Assembly (NCBI GenBank): GCA_014867205.1
Contig: WGUO01000013.1
Coordinates: 26,471-90,470 of the forward strand
Direction: 5' to 3'
DNA from: Muribaculaceae bacterium
GTDB lineage: Bacteria; Bacteroidota; Bacteroidia; Bacteroidales; Muribaculaceae
Length of the DNA: 64,000 bases
A program made the position numbers and the translations under genes. Every line of letters starts with the position of its first letter. The first letter of the stretch is position 1. The notes under the pieces were generated by a model. The model saw only the letters and a list, made by a program, of their open reading frames with translations, had not been told where the DNA came from and did no database searches. Positions 41,385 through 50,396 of this stretch are shown in pieces.

Positions 41385-41476
41385 GTGCGGTCAGGATTTA
41401 TCGAGTAAACCATATGCACCTTAATCAATCAAAGGACTAACAGAGACACTGAAAACAAACGATAAAACCATATAAG

Positions 41477-43108
41477 ATGAAAATCAAAAGAATTCTCACA
41501 TTATGTCTGGCAGGCGCGTCACTGAGCGTCATGGCCCAGACTCACGTCGAGGGAGAGGAGTACTATAAGGCCGATCAGCTCGACAACGCCAAGGACCTGC
41601 TGCTGCGCAGCCTCAACAACGCGCAGACCGACAAGGCCGTCAGCAACTATTATCTCGGTCTTATCGCCTTCGAGGAGGGCAAGGATTCGGATGCCGCCAA
41701 TTATTTCAACCAGGGTGTCGCCGCCAATCCCGAATATCCCTACAACTATGTCGGCCAGGGTCTGCTCCAGCTCAAGGCCGGAGACGAGAAGGGCGCCGAA
41801 AGCCTCTTCAAGCAGGCTGACAAGAACTCCAAGAAGGATGCCTCGCTCCAGATCGCTATCGCACGCGCTTATGACCGCATCGATCCGACCCGCTACGCAA
41901 AGCAGATCAGCAAGCAGGTCGAGAAGGCCCGCAAGTTCAATATGCAGAACCCCGACATCTATATCTTCGAGGGCGACCAGGCCCGCGAAGTCAAGGACTG
42001 GGGTAAGGCTGCCGGCATGTACGAGATGGCTGCCAACTACGACAAAAACGCGACTGCGGCTTATGCCAAGTATGCCAACCTCTACACCATGGTCAACCCT
42101 GACTATGCTATCAAGATGCTCAATGACCTTCTGGCCATCAACCCGAATTCCGCTCTCGGCCAGCGCGAGCTCGCCAACGCATACTACAATAAGAAGGATT
42201 ATGCCAAGGCCGCTGCTCAGTATGGCAAGTATGTGCAGAACCCGAGCCACTTCAAGAGCGACGAGAACCGCTATGCGTTCCTCCTCTTCTACGGCCAGGA
42301 CTACAAGAAGGGTTATGATTACGCCTCGAAACTGCTCGCCGAGGATCCCAAGAACTTCACTGCCCAGCGCTACCAGTTCATGAACGCAGCACAGATGCCC
42401 GAAATGAAGGATAAGCTTCTGCCTCTTGCCGAGGCCCTCTATGCCAACCATCTGGCTGACCCCGCAAAGAATAAGTTCGCCTCCATCGACTTCACCCTGA
42501 TCGCCAACGAGCTTCAGAGCGCAAAGCGCACGGATGAGGCTATCGCTGTCCTCCAGGAAGGTATCAAGGAGATGCCTGAGTTCGCCGACTTCAACAAGAG
42601 CCTCGCATTCGCATACCTCGACCAGAACAATCTGACCAAGACGGCTGACGAGTATGAGGTTTATCTCTCGAAGATCGAGCCGGGCTACAATGACTTCATC
42701 CAGCAGGCCACCTTCGACTTCTACGCCGGAATTGAGAACAAGGCTGACGCCGCAAAGGCTGCCAAGTATTTCGACGCCACCAAGGCTTACGCCGACAAGG
42801 CTAAGGCTATCCTTCCCGACAACTACAAGCCGGTGAAGATCTACGGTGACATCGCCAAGCAGACAGCCCCCAACGAGGCTGCCGCAGAGAAGGCCGCAGT
42901 GCCCGACTATGAGGCTGCCGTCGCTCTTCTCGAGGCTGCTCCTGACACAAGCCGCTATGGCCGCGACGCCAAGGAGATGTACATGTACCTCGGCAACTAC
43001 TACCTCAACCAGGACAACGTGGCAAAGGCCAAGGAGAACTACGAGAAGATCTTCAAGTATGATCCCGACAACGCCGAGCTCCGCAAGTTCGTCGACAACT
43101 TGAAATAA
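41477..43108 (+). CDS. Exported tetratricopeptide-repeat protein
   Basis: The 543-residue protein has a signal peptide (MKIKRILTLCLAGASLSVMA, cleaved before QTHVEG) and consecutive TPR pairs (about 25-125, 165-300, 335-400 and 500-540; for example AVSNYYLGLIAFEEGKDSDA, ELANAYYNKKDYAKAAAQYG, NYYLNQDNVAKAKENYEKIF). TPRs bind proteins, so it probably scaffolds a periplasmic complex linked to the Ton system. Last gene of the cluster, followed by a strong terminator. Function otherwise unknown. Confidence 0.88.
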   Translation: MKIKRILTLCLAGASLSVMAQTHVEGEEYYKADQLDNAKDLLLRSLNNAQTDKAVSNYYLGLIAFEEGKDSDAANYFNQGVAANPEYPYNYVGQGLLQLKAGDEKGAESLFKQADKNSKKDASLQIAIARAYDRIDPTRYAKQISKQVEKARKFNMQNPDIYIFEGDQAREVKDWGKAAGMYEMAANYDKNATAAYAKYANLYTMVNPDYAIKMLNDLLAINPNSALGQRELANAYYNKKDYAKAAAQYGKYVQNPSHFKSDENRYAFLLFYGQDYKKGYDYASKLLAEDPKNFTAQRYQFMNAAQMPEMKDKLLPLAEALYANHLADPAKNKFASIDFTLIANELQSAKRTDEAIAVLQEGIKEMPEFADFNKSLAFAYLDQNNLTKTADEYEVYLSKIEPGYNDFIQQATFDFYAGIENKADAAKAAKYFDATKAYADKAKAILPDNYKPVKIYGDIAKQTAPNEAAAEKAAVPDYEAAVALLEAAPDTSRYGRDAKEMYMYLGNYYLNQDNVAKAKENYEKIFKYDPDNAELRKFVDNLK

Positions 43109-43167
43109 GAAATTAAGGAGGATTCTTTTAAGGGCAACTCCAATATTTACGATATTTCTTTACTGAC

Positions 43168-43206
43168 AATAAACGGCAGATTCTTTATGAGTCTGCCGTT
43201 TATTAC
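43168..43206 (+). terminator. Terminator of the TonB-cluster TPR gene
   Basis: AATAAACGGCAGA (43168-43180) and TCTGCCGTTTATT (43192-43204) pair perfectly with an 11-base loop. Confidence 0.8.
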
Positions 43207-43549
43207 ATTTCACCGCGTCGGTTACTGTCCATATTTACGAAATAATGAGTGATCCGTACTCGGGTGGATCTATTACAAAGGCTTCCACTCGGGTTTCACT
43301 TATATTTCACAGAGATTTTCAACGATTCCATTATCATCTGCAATATCTATATTAATATTCAGATATGTCTCATTACTACAGAATATCCGATGCACCTATT
43401 AATCCAAACAAATTACAAAAAGAGCATAAAAATCGCAATTTTGCATTCATATTTATATAAAATTAAATCAAAAGCTTTCTTTTTTTAAATTTCTTGTTTA
43501 TTTACAAAATTAAGTTTATCTTTGCACATATTAACCAAAACTACAAACC
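43207..43549 (+). promoter_or_regulatory. AT-rich gap with promoter of the second C10-like locus
   Basis: The gap is AT-rich and has no credible frame. A promoter lies at 43494-43524: TTG, 20-base spacer, TATCTTTG. ACTCGGGT occurs twice, near 43259 and 43285, in this leader. Transcription would begin about 20 bases before the ATG. Confidence 0.6.
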
Positions 43550-44794
43550 ATGAAACAAACTTACTTAAAAAAGCTCTTCTTGCAATTAATGGCTATAATA
43601 GCATTTGCGTCATGCACTTCCAGCGAGGAGCCTTTAACCGCAATATCGCAGAATCCCCAAACTCGAGGACTGGATAACATCGAATCCACCTATAGCATAC
43701 ATCAGGCCATTCAAATAGCTAACAAAAAACTCCAAAAAAATGCGGCAGACGCTTTAAAGGCAAAAACTACGGTATTATTAGCTACAGATAGCGAGTGTAT
43801 TTCGAATCTTCTGTCAGACACAGTTGCCTATATAATTAATTATGCCAACAAAAGTGGTTTTGCAATTATAGGGAATGACAACCGCTTGGAAAATCCTATA
43901 TTGGCATATAACGAGGAGGGTAACTTCTCCCAAGAGAATATATTAGCAAAAGCATTCTTTTTAAATAATATTGAAAAGTATCTTGCATCTTTCAATATTA
44001 AAAAGAATTCCAACGTCAAAGAATCTAAAAATATAGAACCTGCACCTACAAGACGACTTATAGTTGAGCCGCAGATTACAATCGAGTTAAGCCCATTTAG
44101 TCCTTTCAATGATAAAATTGCAAAAGAGCATCCGGAATGTTGTGCGGGATTCATAAACGTTTCAGCTGCAAATATAATATCTCATTCTTTTAAGAAATTA
44201 GTTTACCATAATTGTTTGTACAACTTCGAAACCATTAATTATGCATTAAATCAAGGTCCGGGATTTAATCCAATAAATCCCGGTGGTATTACTACGGGAA
44301 TTTCAGATAATTTCCCCTCAACTTTTATATATTCATATGATGGCTCTGTAACTGCATTTACACAACTTTTATATGATATAAGCAAAGATAGTGGTACGTT
44401 TTATGGGGAAGGCACAACCATTACTATGCCTTCGGGAATCGAAAGAGTATATAGGAATTTAGGACTAACAGTCACCGAGTCAAATACTAAACGAGACATT
44501 AACGAAATAACCTCATTGTTATATAATGGCTATTTTGTAAACGTCTTCCTTATTGGAAGAATGGTTGAGGGCGGCATTATCGATATTGACTTCTTAAAGG
44601 GGCCTCAAGGATATGTAATTGACGGTTGCAATGTCTTAATAGGCAATGACAAGAAAATAGTAAGCGGCGAAGTTCACGTTGTATGGGGCCTAGGAGGTTT
44701 TGCAGATGGTTATTATGCATATCCGGTTCTGCTTTATGATGATGTTAGAGAAATGGTGGAGTTATCTCATATTGGTGTTAAAGGGAGTAATTAA
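43550..44794 (+). CDS. C10 (streptopain-like) pseudopeptidase with Spi prodomain, second locus
   Basis: The 414-residue protein has a signal with lipobox (LMAIIAFASC) and a Spi-like part (about 50-155; AYIINYANKSGFAIIGNDNR). The C10-like domain has NVSAANIISHSFKKLVY, where Ser takes the place of the nucleophilic Cys, and KGPQGYVIDGC, where Gln replaces the catalytic His of the GGHAFVIDG motif. HVVWGLGGFADGYYAY matches the conserved HVNWGWGG stretch, so the fold is probably intact. The relative at 16156 keeps the Cys but also has Gln at the His position. It is followed after 17 bases by a broken relative of the secreted two-module protein. AT-rich; likely acquired. Confidence 0.75.
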   Translation: MKQTYLKKLFLQLMAIIAFASCTSSEEPLTAISQNPQTRGLDNIESTYSIHQAIQIANKKLQKNAADALKAKTTVLLATDSECISNLLSDTVAYIINYANKSGFAIIGNDNRLENPILAYNEEGNFSQENILAKAFFLNNIEKYLASFNIKKNSNVKESKNIEPAPTRRLIVEPQITIELSPFSPFNDKIAKEHPECCAGFINVSAANIISHSFKKLVYHNCLYNFETINYALNQGPGFNPINPGGITTGISDNFPSTFIYSYDGSVTAFTQLLYDISKDSGTFYGEGTTITMPSGIERVYRNLGLTVTESNTKRDINEITSLLYNGYFVNVFLIGRMVEGGIIDIDFLKGPQGYVIDGCNVLIGNDKKIVSGEVHVVWGLGGFADGYYAYPVLLYDDVREMVELSHIGVKGSN

Positions 44795-44811
44795 TTTAAT
44801 CAGTAGACGTT

Positions 44812-45649
44812 ATGAAAAAGTATATTAGTGTATTGCTCATGACTCTTATTCCTGCTATCCTTATTCACGCAGAGAATAATAACTATGGATATGGTAACGA
44901 AAGCTGCGGTTTCAATTATTTCTGCGAGGGGACTGTGTGGGAATCGGGAACAGTCGCAGTTGAGGAAAATGAAGATGCAGAATCCATCTTGGATCTGTTC
45001 GTCATCAATCATATCAGAACTTGGATAGAGGGCTCTGAATCTATCAATGGCACAGAGTATTTAAACATATTCACGGCCACGGAAAAAAAACGAATACCAA
45101 AATCCGACTAAACGCCATATTCGTACGGAAGGCAATAAGGTTTTCTTCCTCAATGAGGAGAACCCCGAGGATATCAAAGAGGTCCTTATGTTCGATTTTG
45201 ACATCGAAATTGGAACCGAGCCGCAAACCAGCGCTGTATTCTGTGGTAACATGATGACAGAAATGTCTTCCAGTCTAAAATGTCTGGAGATTAATCAGGA
45301 ATCATCTGAGGGCAATACTCTTGAGACATTCCTTATGGAGTTATCTCTTGACGGCCATAGCGAGGGGCCTTGGGTACAGCCTATAAGATGGATCAAAGGA
45401 ATCGGCAGCGAGGCAGGTCCGCTTGACAACGTGATTGGCCCGGATATGGGTGGCTCACGCCTAATAACCGTATCCCATAACGGAAACTTGGTCTATAAAT
45501 ACACCGGCTCATCCGAAGTCAATCAGATTCTTGACTCGCAGGAAACTATCCGCAACGGCACGAAGTATCATCTTGACGGAAGAATGTTCCGCGAGGGCGA
45601 TACTGGAGTCTATATTCAGAACGGCCACAAGTTCTATAAAGCAAACTGA
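44812..45649 (+). pseudogene. Frameshifted secreted protein, paralogue of the 14323-15933 product
   Basis: The frame from 44812 has a signal peptide (MKKYISVLLMTLIPAILIHA) and module 1 (SINGTEYLNIFTATEK), then meets a stop at 45109-45111. In the next frame the coding continues (HIRTEGNKVFFLNEE, WIKGIGSEAGPLDN, YIQNGHKFYKAN) to 45649. The switch falls in a run of eight A (45083-45090): removing one A joins the frames into a 278-residue protein homologous to the first part of the 14323-15933 gene (NGQEYLKLLTKIDGG, WIRGIGSVAGF). No sorting-like end remains. A sequencing error, a true mutation, or slippage at the A-run would each fit. Confidence 0.75.
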
Positions 45650-45683
45650 CAAGAACCATAATTTTTATAATTCTCATATATGG

Positions 45684-45716
45684 GGACGCATCCCGTTGGA
45701 TGCGTCCTCTTTTTTC
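45684..45716 (+). terminator. Terminator before the nqr operon
   Basis: GGACGCATCC / GGATGCGTCC with a 4-base loop and a T-run. Confidence 0.85.
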
Positions 45717-45728
45717 TTTGGGATTTAT

Positions 45729-45760
45729 TTTGGAAAGGTTAACGATTTTTTATATTTTTG
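45729..45760 (+). promoter_or_regulatory. Promoter of the nqr operon
   Basis: TTTG (45729-45732), 20-base spacer, TATTTTTG (45753-45760). Leader about 19 bases. Confidence 0.7.
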
Positions 45761-45785
45761 CAGAATAATCCCAAACGGATATGCA

Positions 45786-47120
45786 ATGAGCAATATTATC
45801 AAGATAAAGAAAGGATTGGATATTCCCCTGAAAGGGGCCACATCTGCTCAGACCGGTACCGACAAGGCTACTGACCTTTTCGGCATCGTGCCCGACGACT
45901 TTCCCGGCTATACTTGGAAGGCCGCTGTCAAGGCGGGCGACATAGTAAAACGGGGCGACGCCCTGCTGTTTGCAAAGGAAGACAACCGTCTCTGCCTCAC
46001 TTCGCCTGTGGCCGGCACCGTCGCCGAGATTCACCGTGGCGAACGACGCAAGATCGAGTTCGTCTCTGTCAACAAAAGCGCAGACCAGCAACAGGTTGAC
46101 TTCGGCAAACCCGCCACACGCGACGAGCGTTTCGACATGCTGCTCAAGAGTGGTCTCTTCGCCATGATGCGCCAGCGTCCGTTCGACATCGTACCGTTTA
46201 TCAACGCCACTCCGCGCGACATTTTCGTCACCGCGTTCGACACCGCTCCCCTTGCCGCCGACATGTTGGTTCCCGGCATGATGGCCGACCTCGAGGCCGG
46301 CCTCAAAGCCCTCCGCGAGTTCACCACCGGTAAAGTATATCTGTCGGTCAAGGCCGGCTCGGGTATCACCAGCAACGCCGCCGAGGTCTATGAGTTCGAA
46401 GGACCCCACCCTGCCGGAAACGTCGGCACGCAGATCGCTGCCATCAAACCGGTCAACAAGGGCGAGACCGTCTGGACACTCGACGCCGTGACCGCCGCAA
46501 GAATCGGCAAGTTCATGACAACCGGCGTCCTCGACTATTCGGCAAGAGTCGCCCTCACAGGCGAGGATATCAAGAATCCTCATATCGTTGAGACCACAGT
46601 CGGCGCCAGGCTCAGCACGCTCGTCGAGGGGCAGCTCATAACCGACCATGGCACCGTCAGGCTCATCTCGGGTAACGTGCTCACCGGCGTCCGCGTAGAT
46701 ACGAAACTCGGTTTCCTCCGCTATCCCTATCGTCAGATCACAGCCATCGACGAGGGCGATAACGCCGACGAGTTCATGGGCTGGGCTTCGCTCAACCCGT
46801 CGAAGTATAGCGTCAAGCGTTCTTTCCCGGCGTTCCTGCGCGGACTCTCGAAGCCCTTCCACTTCGACGCCCGAATCAAGGGGGGCCACCGCGCCATGAT
46901 CATGAGCGGAGAGTATGACAAGGTATTCCCCATGGACATCTATCCGGAGTATCTGCTCAAGGCTATCATGGCCAAGGACATAGAACGGATGGAGCAACTC
47001 GGTATCTACGAGGTTGCTCCCGAGGATTTCGCGCTCCCCGAGTTTGTCGACACCTCCAAGATCGAGTTGCAGAAACTCGTGCGCGACGGCCTCGACTACC
47101 TGCGCAAGGAGACCCTCTGA
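45786..47120 (+). CDS. nqrA: Na+-translocating NADH:quinone reductase subunit A
   Basis: From the ATG at 45786 (MSNIIKIKKGLDIPL) the protein has 444 residues. NqrA features: KGLDIPLKGATSAQTG, VKRGDALLFAKEDNRLCLTS (barrel-sandwich part), VEGQLITDHGTVRLISGNVL and NPSKYSVKRSFPAFLRGLSK. NqrA is the peripheral, quinone-linked subunit of the six-subunit enzyme that oxidises NADH, reduces quinone and pumps sodium out. First gene of nqrABCDEF. The frame opens further upstream, but that part overlaps the terminator and promoter. Confidence 0.96.
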   Translation: MSNIIKIKKGLDIPLKGATSAQTGTDKATDLFGIVPDDFPGYTWKAAVKAGDIVKRGDALLFAKEDNRLCLTSPVAGTVAEIHRGERRKIEFVSVNKSADQQQVDFGKPATRDERFDMLLKSGLFAMMRQRPFDIVPFINATPRDIFVTAFDTAPLAADMLVPGMMADLEAGLKALREFTTGKVYLSVKAGSGITSNAAEVYEFEGPHPAGNVGTQIAAIKPVNKGETVWTLDAVTAARIGKFMTTGVLDYSARVALTGEDIKNPHIVETTVGARLSTLVEGQLITDHGTVRLISGNVLTGVRVDTKLGFLRYPYRQITAIDEGDNADEFMGWASLNPSKYSVKRSFPAFLRGLSKPFHFDARIKGGHRAMIMSGEYDKVFPMDIYPEYLLKAIMAKDIERMEQLGIYEVAPEDFALPEFVDTSKIELQKLVRDGLDYLRKETL

Positions 47121-47172
47121 CCCCGCGCGGCCAACTTAACAACATGACTTCAACTCATCATAGACAAACGTT

Positions 47173-48366
47173 GTGAAAGGTTTAAAAAGAAAAATCGACC
47201 AGATCAAGCCGAATTTCGAGAAGGGTGGCAAGTTCCAGAAACTGCACTCCGTGTTCGACGGCTTCTACACGTTCCTTTTCACGCCCAACGAGACCTCGCG
47301 TACGGGCGTCCACATCCACGACAGCAACGACTCCAAACGAACCATGATCATGGTGGTCATAGCGCTGCTACCCTGCTGTCTCTTCGGCATGTGGAACATC
47401 GGGCTTCAGCATTTCATGGCCGTCGGCGATCCCTCAAGAGAGTTTTTTAAACTCTTCTTCTACGGTTTCTTCGCCGTTCTGCCCCAGATACTGACGGCCT
47501 ACATAGTCGGACTCGGCATCGAGTTCATCGTCGCCCAGATGCGCGGCCATGAGATTCAGGAGGGCTTCCTCGTATCGGGTATCCTTATCCCGATGATATG
47601 CCCGGTTGATACCCCATGCTGGATGCTCGCCATCGCAGTGGCGTTCGCCGTGATATTCGCCAAGGAGGTGTTCGGCGGTACAGGCTACAACTTCCTTAAT
47701 GTCGCGCTCGTGACACGCGCCTTCCTCTTCTTCAGCTATCCCTCGAAGATGAGCGGTGACGGTGTGTTCGTCAAGCTTGGCGGCCAGCAGACCGTCGACT
47801 CCTTCTCCGGAGCCACACCGCTCGGACAGATCGCCTCATCGACCGACGGCGCCGTGCAGCTTACCAACGTACTCGGCGACCCGCTCTCCTTTAACGACAT
47901 TTTCCTCGGCCTATACCCCGGATCCTGGGGCGAGACATCCACGCTCTGCATCTGCATCGGAGCCGCAATCCTGCTGCTCACAGGCATCGCCAACTGGCGA
48001 ATCATCTTCTCTGCACTGCTTGGCGGCTTCTTCATGGCCCTCGTTGCCCACAACTGGGCTACTCCCCTCTACCCCGCGTCGTTCATTCCGCCGGTTGAGC
48101 AGATTTGCCTCGGAGGCTTCCTCTTCGCCATCGTGTTCATGGCCACCGACCCTGTGACAGCCTGCCGCACGAATACCGGTAAATATATCTACGGTGCCCT
48201 GATCGGCATTATCGCGATACTGATCCGCGTCTACAACACGGGCTACCCCGAGGGTGCCATGCTCTCCGTGCTGCTGATGAACTGCTTCGCACCGCTGATC
48301 GACTACTGCGTGGTCAACCTCAACATACGCCGCCGCATGCGCCGCGTCACAGTCAGAAACTCTTAA
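47173..48366 (+). CDS. nqrB: Na+-translocating NADH:quinone reductase subunit B
   Basis: The 397-residue membrane protein starts at GTG (MKGLKRKIDQIKPNFEKGGK). It has about ten membrane helices. The FMN-binding motif SGATPLGQ is seen in TVDSFSGATPLGQIASSTDG, where FMN is bound through phosphate to the Thr. NqrB forms the main sodium channel. In order within nqrABCDEF. Confidence 0.96.
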   Translation: MKGLKRKIDQIKPNFEKGGKFQKLHSVFDGFYTFLFTPNETSRTGVHIHDSNDSKRTMIMVVIALLPCCLFGMWNIGLQHFMAVGDPSREFFKLFFYGFFAVLPQILTAYIVGLGIEFIVAQMRGHEIQEGFLVSGILIPMICPVDTPCWMLAIAVAFAVIFAKEVFGGTGYNFLNVALVTRAFLFFSYPSKMSGDGVFVKLGGQQTVDSFSGATPLGQIASSTDGAVQLTNVLGDPLSFNDIFLGLYPGSWGETSTLCICIGAAILLLTGIANWRIIFSALLGGFFMALVAHNWATPLYPASFIPPVEQICLGGFLFAIVFMATDPVTACRTNTGKYIYGALIGIIAILIRVYNTGYPEGAMLSVLLMNCFAPLIDYCVVNLNIRRRMRRVTVRNS

Positions 48367-48379
48367 CACCACAACCCAA

Positions 48380-49099
48380 ATGAATCGTCAGAGTAATACT
48401 TATACAATCATCTACGCCATCATACTTGTGGTTGTGGTCGGCGTAATGCTCTCGGTCGTGTATCAGGCGCTGCGCCCGCAGCAGATCGAGAATATCGAGA
48501 ATGACACCAAGCGCCAGATTCTGGCCGCCGCTCTTATATCTCCCGCCCAGGGCGAGAGTGTCAGCGACCTCTATTCCAAGCATATCACCGAGTCTTATAT
48601 AGTCAATACCAAGGGTGAGAAGACTGCACCAGACGTCAACCCGTTCGACGTAAACGTCTCGCTCGAGGTCAAGAAGCCCGAGGCCGAACGTCTGCTGCCT
48701 GTCTTTGTATGCTCGACCGACGCAGGCACCAAATACATCGTGCCGGTCTATGGCGCAGGTCTCTGGGGCCCGATATGGGGCTACATTGCGATGGACGCCA
48801 ACGGCGACAGCATCTACGGCGCATACTTCGCACACCAGGGCGAGACCCCGGGTCTTGGAGCCGAGATCGAGAAACCGGCCTTCAGCGACCAGTTCAAGGG
48901 CAAGGACATCTTCAGCAACTCCGGTGAGTTCCAGTCGGTCAAGGTCGTGAAGAACGGTCAGGAACCGGCCGAGGGCGCCTATGTACACGCCATCAGCGGC
49001 GGCACAATCACCAGCCAGGGCGTACAGAAGATGCTCATGAACTCTCTGCAGCCTTACACAGAGTTCTTCAAGAGACTCGCGTCAGGCGACGCCAAGTGA
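48380..49099 (+). CDS. nqrC: Na+-translocating NADH:quinone reductase subunit C
   Basis: The 239-residue protein has one N-terminal membrane helix (TIIYAIILVVVVGVMLSVVY) and a periplasmic domain with the FMN-Thr motif SGGTITSQG near the end (AYVHAISGGTITSQGVQKML). Also LGAEIEKPAFSDQFKGKDIF is typical. It passes electrons between the two FMN sites. 13 bases after nqrB. Confidence 0.96.
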   Translation: MNRQSNTYTIIYAIILVVVVGVMLSVVYQALRPQQIENIENDTKRQILAAALISPAQGESVSDLYSKHITESYIVNTKGEKTAPDVNPFDVNVSLEVKKPEAERLLPVFVCSTDAGTKYIVPVYGAGLWGPIWGYIAMDANGDSIYGAYFAHQGETPGLGAEIEKPAFSDQFKGKDIFSNSGEFQSVKVVKNGQEPAEGAYVHAISGGTITSQGVQKMLMNSLQPYTEFFKRLASGDAK

Positions 49100-49140
49100 C
49101 AATCATTAACGAATACAGGATTCTATAACAAGATATAGAA

Positions 49141-49761
49141 ATGAATTTCAAGAAGACATTTCTGCCGCTGATCAACCCGCTGTCCAAGGACAACCCGGTT
49201 ATCGTGCAGGTGCTTGGCATCTGCTCGGCTCTCGCTGTGACGGCCAAGATGGAGCCGGCTCTCGTCATGACTATCTCCGTGACCGCCGTCCTCGCGCTTG
49301 CCAACGTGATCATCTCGCTGCTTCGCAACACTATCCCCTCATCTATCCGAATCATCGTCCAGCTCGTCGTCGTCGCCGCGCTCGTCGTCGTGGTCGACCA
49401 GGTCCTCAAGGCCTGGAACTATGAGGTGTCAAAGGCACTCTCGGTGTTCATCGGACTTATTATCACCAACTGTATCATCATGGGACGCCTCGAGGCGTTC
49501 GCACTCAACAACCGCCCCTGGCCCGCTTTCCTCGACGGAATCGGTAACGGCCTCGGATATGGAATAATACTGGTCATCGTCTCTTTCTTCCGCGAACTGT
49601 TCGGAAGCGGCACTCTCTTCGGCTGCCAGGTTTTCCCCGACTGGTGGTATGAGGCCGGCTATCAGAACAACGGACTCATGATCCTCCCCCCGATGGCCCT
49701 AATAGTCGTAGCATGTATCATCTGGGCTCACCGCTCAATCAATAAAGACCTGCAGGAATAA
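49141..49761 (+). CDS. nqrD: Na+-translocating NADH:quinone reductase subunit D
   Basis: The 206-residue membrane protein has six helices and NPLSKDNPVIVQVLGICSAL at the start, the NqrD/E fold, with FGSGTLFGCQVFPDWWYEAG as family match and IITNCIIMGRLEAFALNNRP. Its paired half with NqrE binds the inter-subunit iron centre through Cys. Its stop overlaps the nqrE start (TAATG). Confidence 0.96.
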   Translation: MNFKKTFLPLINPLSKDNPVIVQVLGICSALAVTAKMEPALVMTISVTAVLALANVIISLLRNTIPSSIRIIVQLVVVAALVVVVDQVLKAWNYEVSKALSVFIGLIITNCIIMGRLEAFALNNRPWPAFLDGIGNGLGYGIILVIVSFFRELFGSGTLFGCQVFPDWWYEAGYQNNGLMILPPMALIVVACIIWAHRSINKDLQE

Positions 49762-50375
49762 TGGAGAATCTCAATCTTTTCATTCGGTCGATATTTATCG
49801 ACAACATGATATTCGCCTATTTCTTAGGCATGTGTTCGTTTCTGGCGGTGTCCAAAAACGTCAAGACGGCGTTCGGTCTCGGCATTGCCGTGACTTTCGT
49901 GCTGCTTATCGCGCTGCCTGTCTGCTGGTGCATAAACGAGTATATCCTCGTGCCTGGCGCACTGAGCTGGCTGGGCGAGGAATACGCGCAGACCGACCTT
50001 TCGTTCCTCGGCCTGATAATGTTTATCGCGGTGATCGCCGCCCTGGTGCAGATCCTCGAGATGGTCATCGAGAAGTACAGTCCCGGGCTCTACAACTCGC
50101 TCGGCATCTTCCTGCCGCTTATAGCGGTGAACTGCGCCATACTCGGTGCCGTGCTCTTCATGCAGCAGCGTGAGTTCGACAACGCATGGACCGCGACTGT
50201 CTATGGCGTCGGATCCGGTATCGGCTGGCTGCTGGCCATCACCTGTCTGGCAGCTATCCGCGAGCGCCTCAATGTCGAGGCTGTTCCCAAGCCTCTGCGC
50301 GGAATCGGAATCACTTTCATCATCACCGGGCTCATGGGTATCGCGTTCATGAGTTTCCTCGGCATCAAACTCTAA
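49761..50375 (+). CDS. nqrE: Na+-translocating NADH:quinone reductase subunit E
   Basis: The 204-residue membrane protein begins MENLNLFIRSIFIDNMIFAY, with FFLGMCSFLAVSKNVKTAFG-like FLGMCSFLAVSKNVKTAFG carrying the Cys ligand and LIAVNCAILGAVLFMQQREF the second. It is homologous to NqrD in inverted topology. Overlaps nqrD by one base. Confidence 0.96.
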   Translation: MENLNLFIRSIFIDNMIFAYFLGMCSFLAVSKNVKTAFGLGIAVTFVLLIALPVCWCINEYILVPGALSWLGEEYAQTDLSFLGLIMFIAVIAALVQILEMVIEKYSPGLYNSLGIFLPLIAVNCAILGAVLFMQQREFDNAWTATVYGVGSGIGWLLAITCLAAIRERLNVEAVPKPLRGIGITFIITGLMGIAFMSFLGIKL

Positions 50376-50396
50376 CCGTCACAACAGAACAAAGAT

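Noticed and set aside
43249..43488. 79-residue frame before the second C10-like gene
   Set aside because: AT-rich, no membrane or domain pattern, and it stops before the promoter of the downstream gene.
44812..45649. Programmed -1/+1 translational frameshift with a stimulator
   Set aside because: There is an A8 run but no pseudoknot or stem was seen just after it, so a mutation or slippage is the simpler reading.
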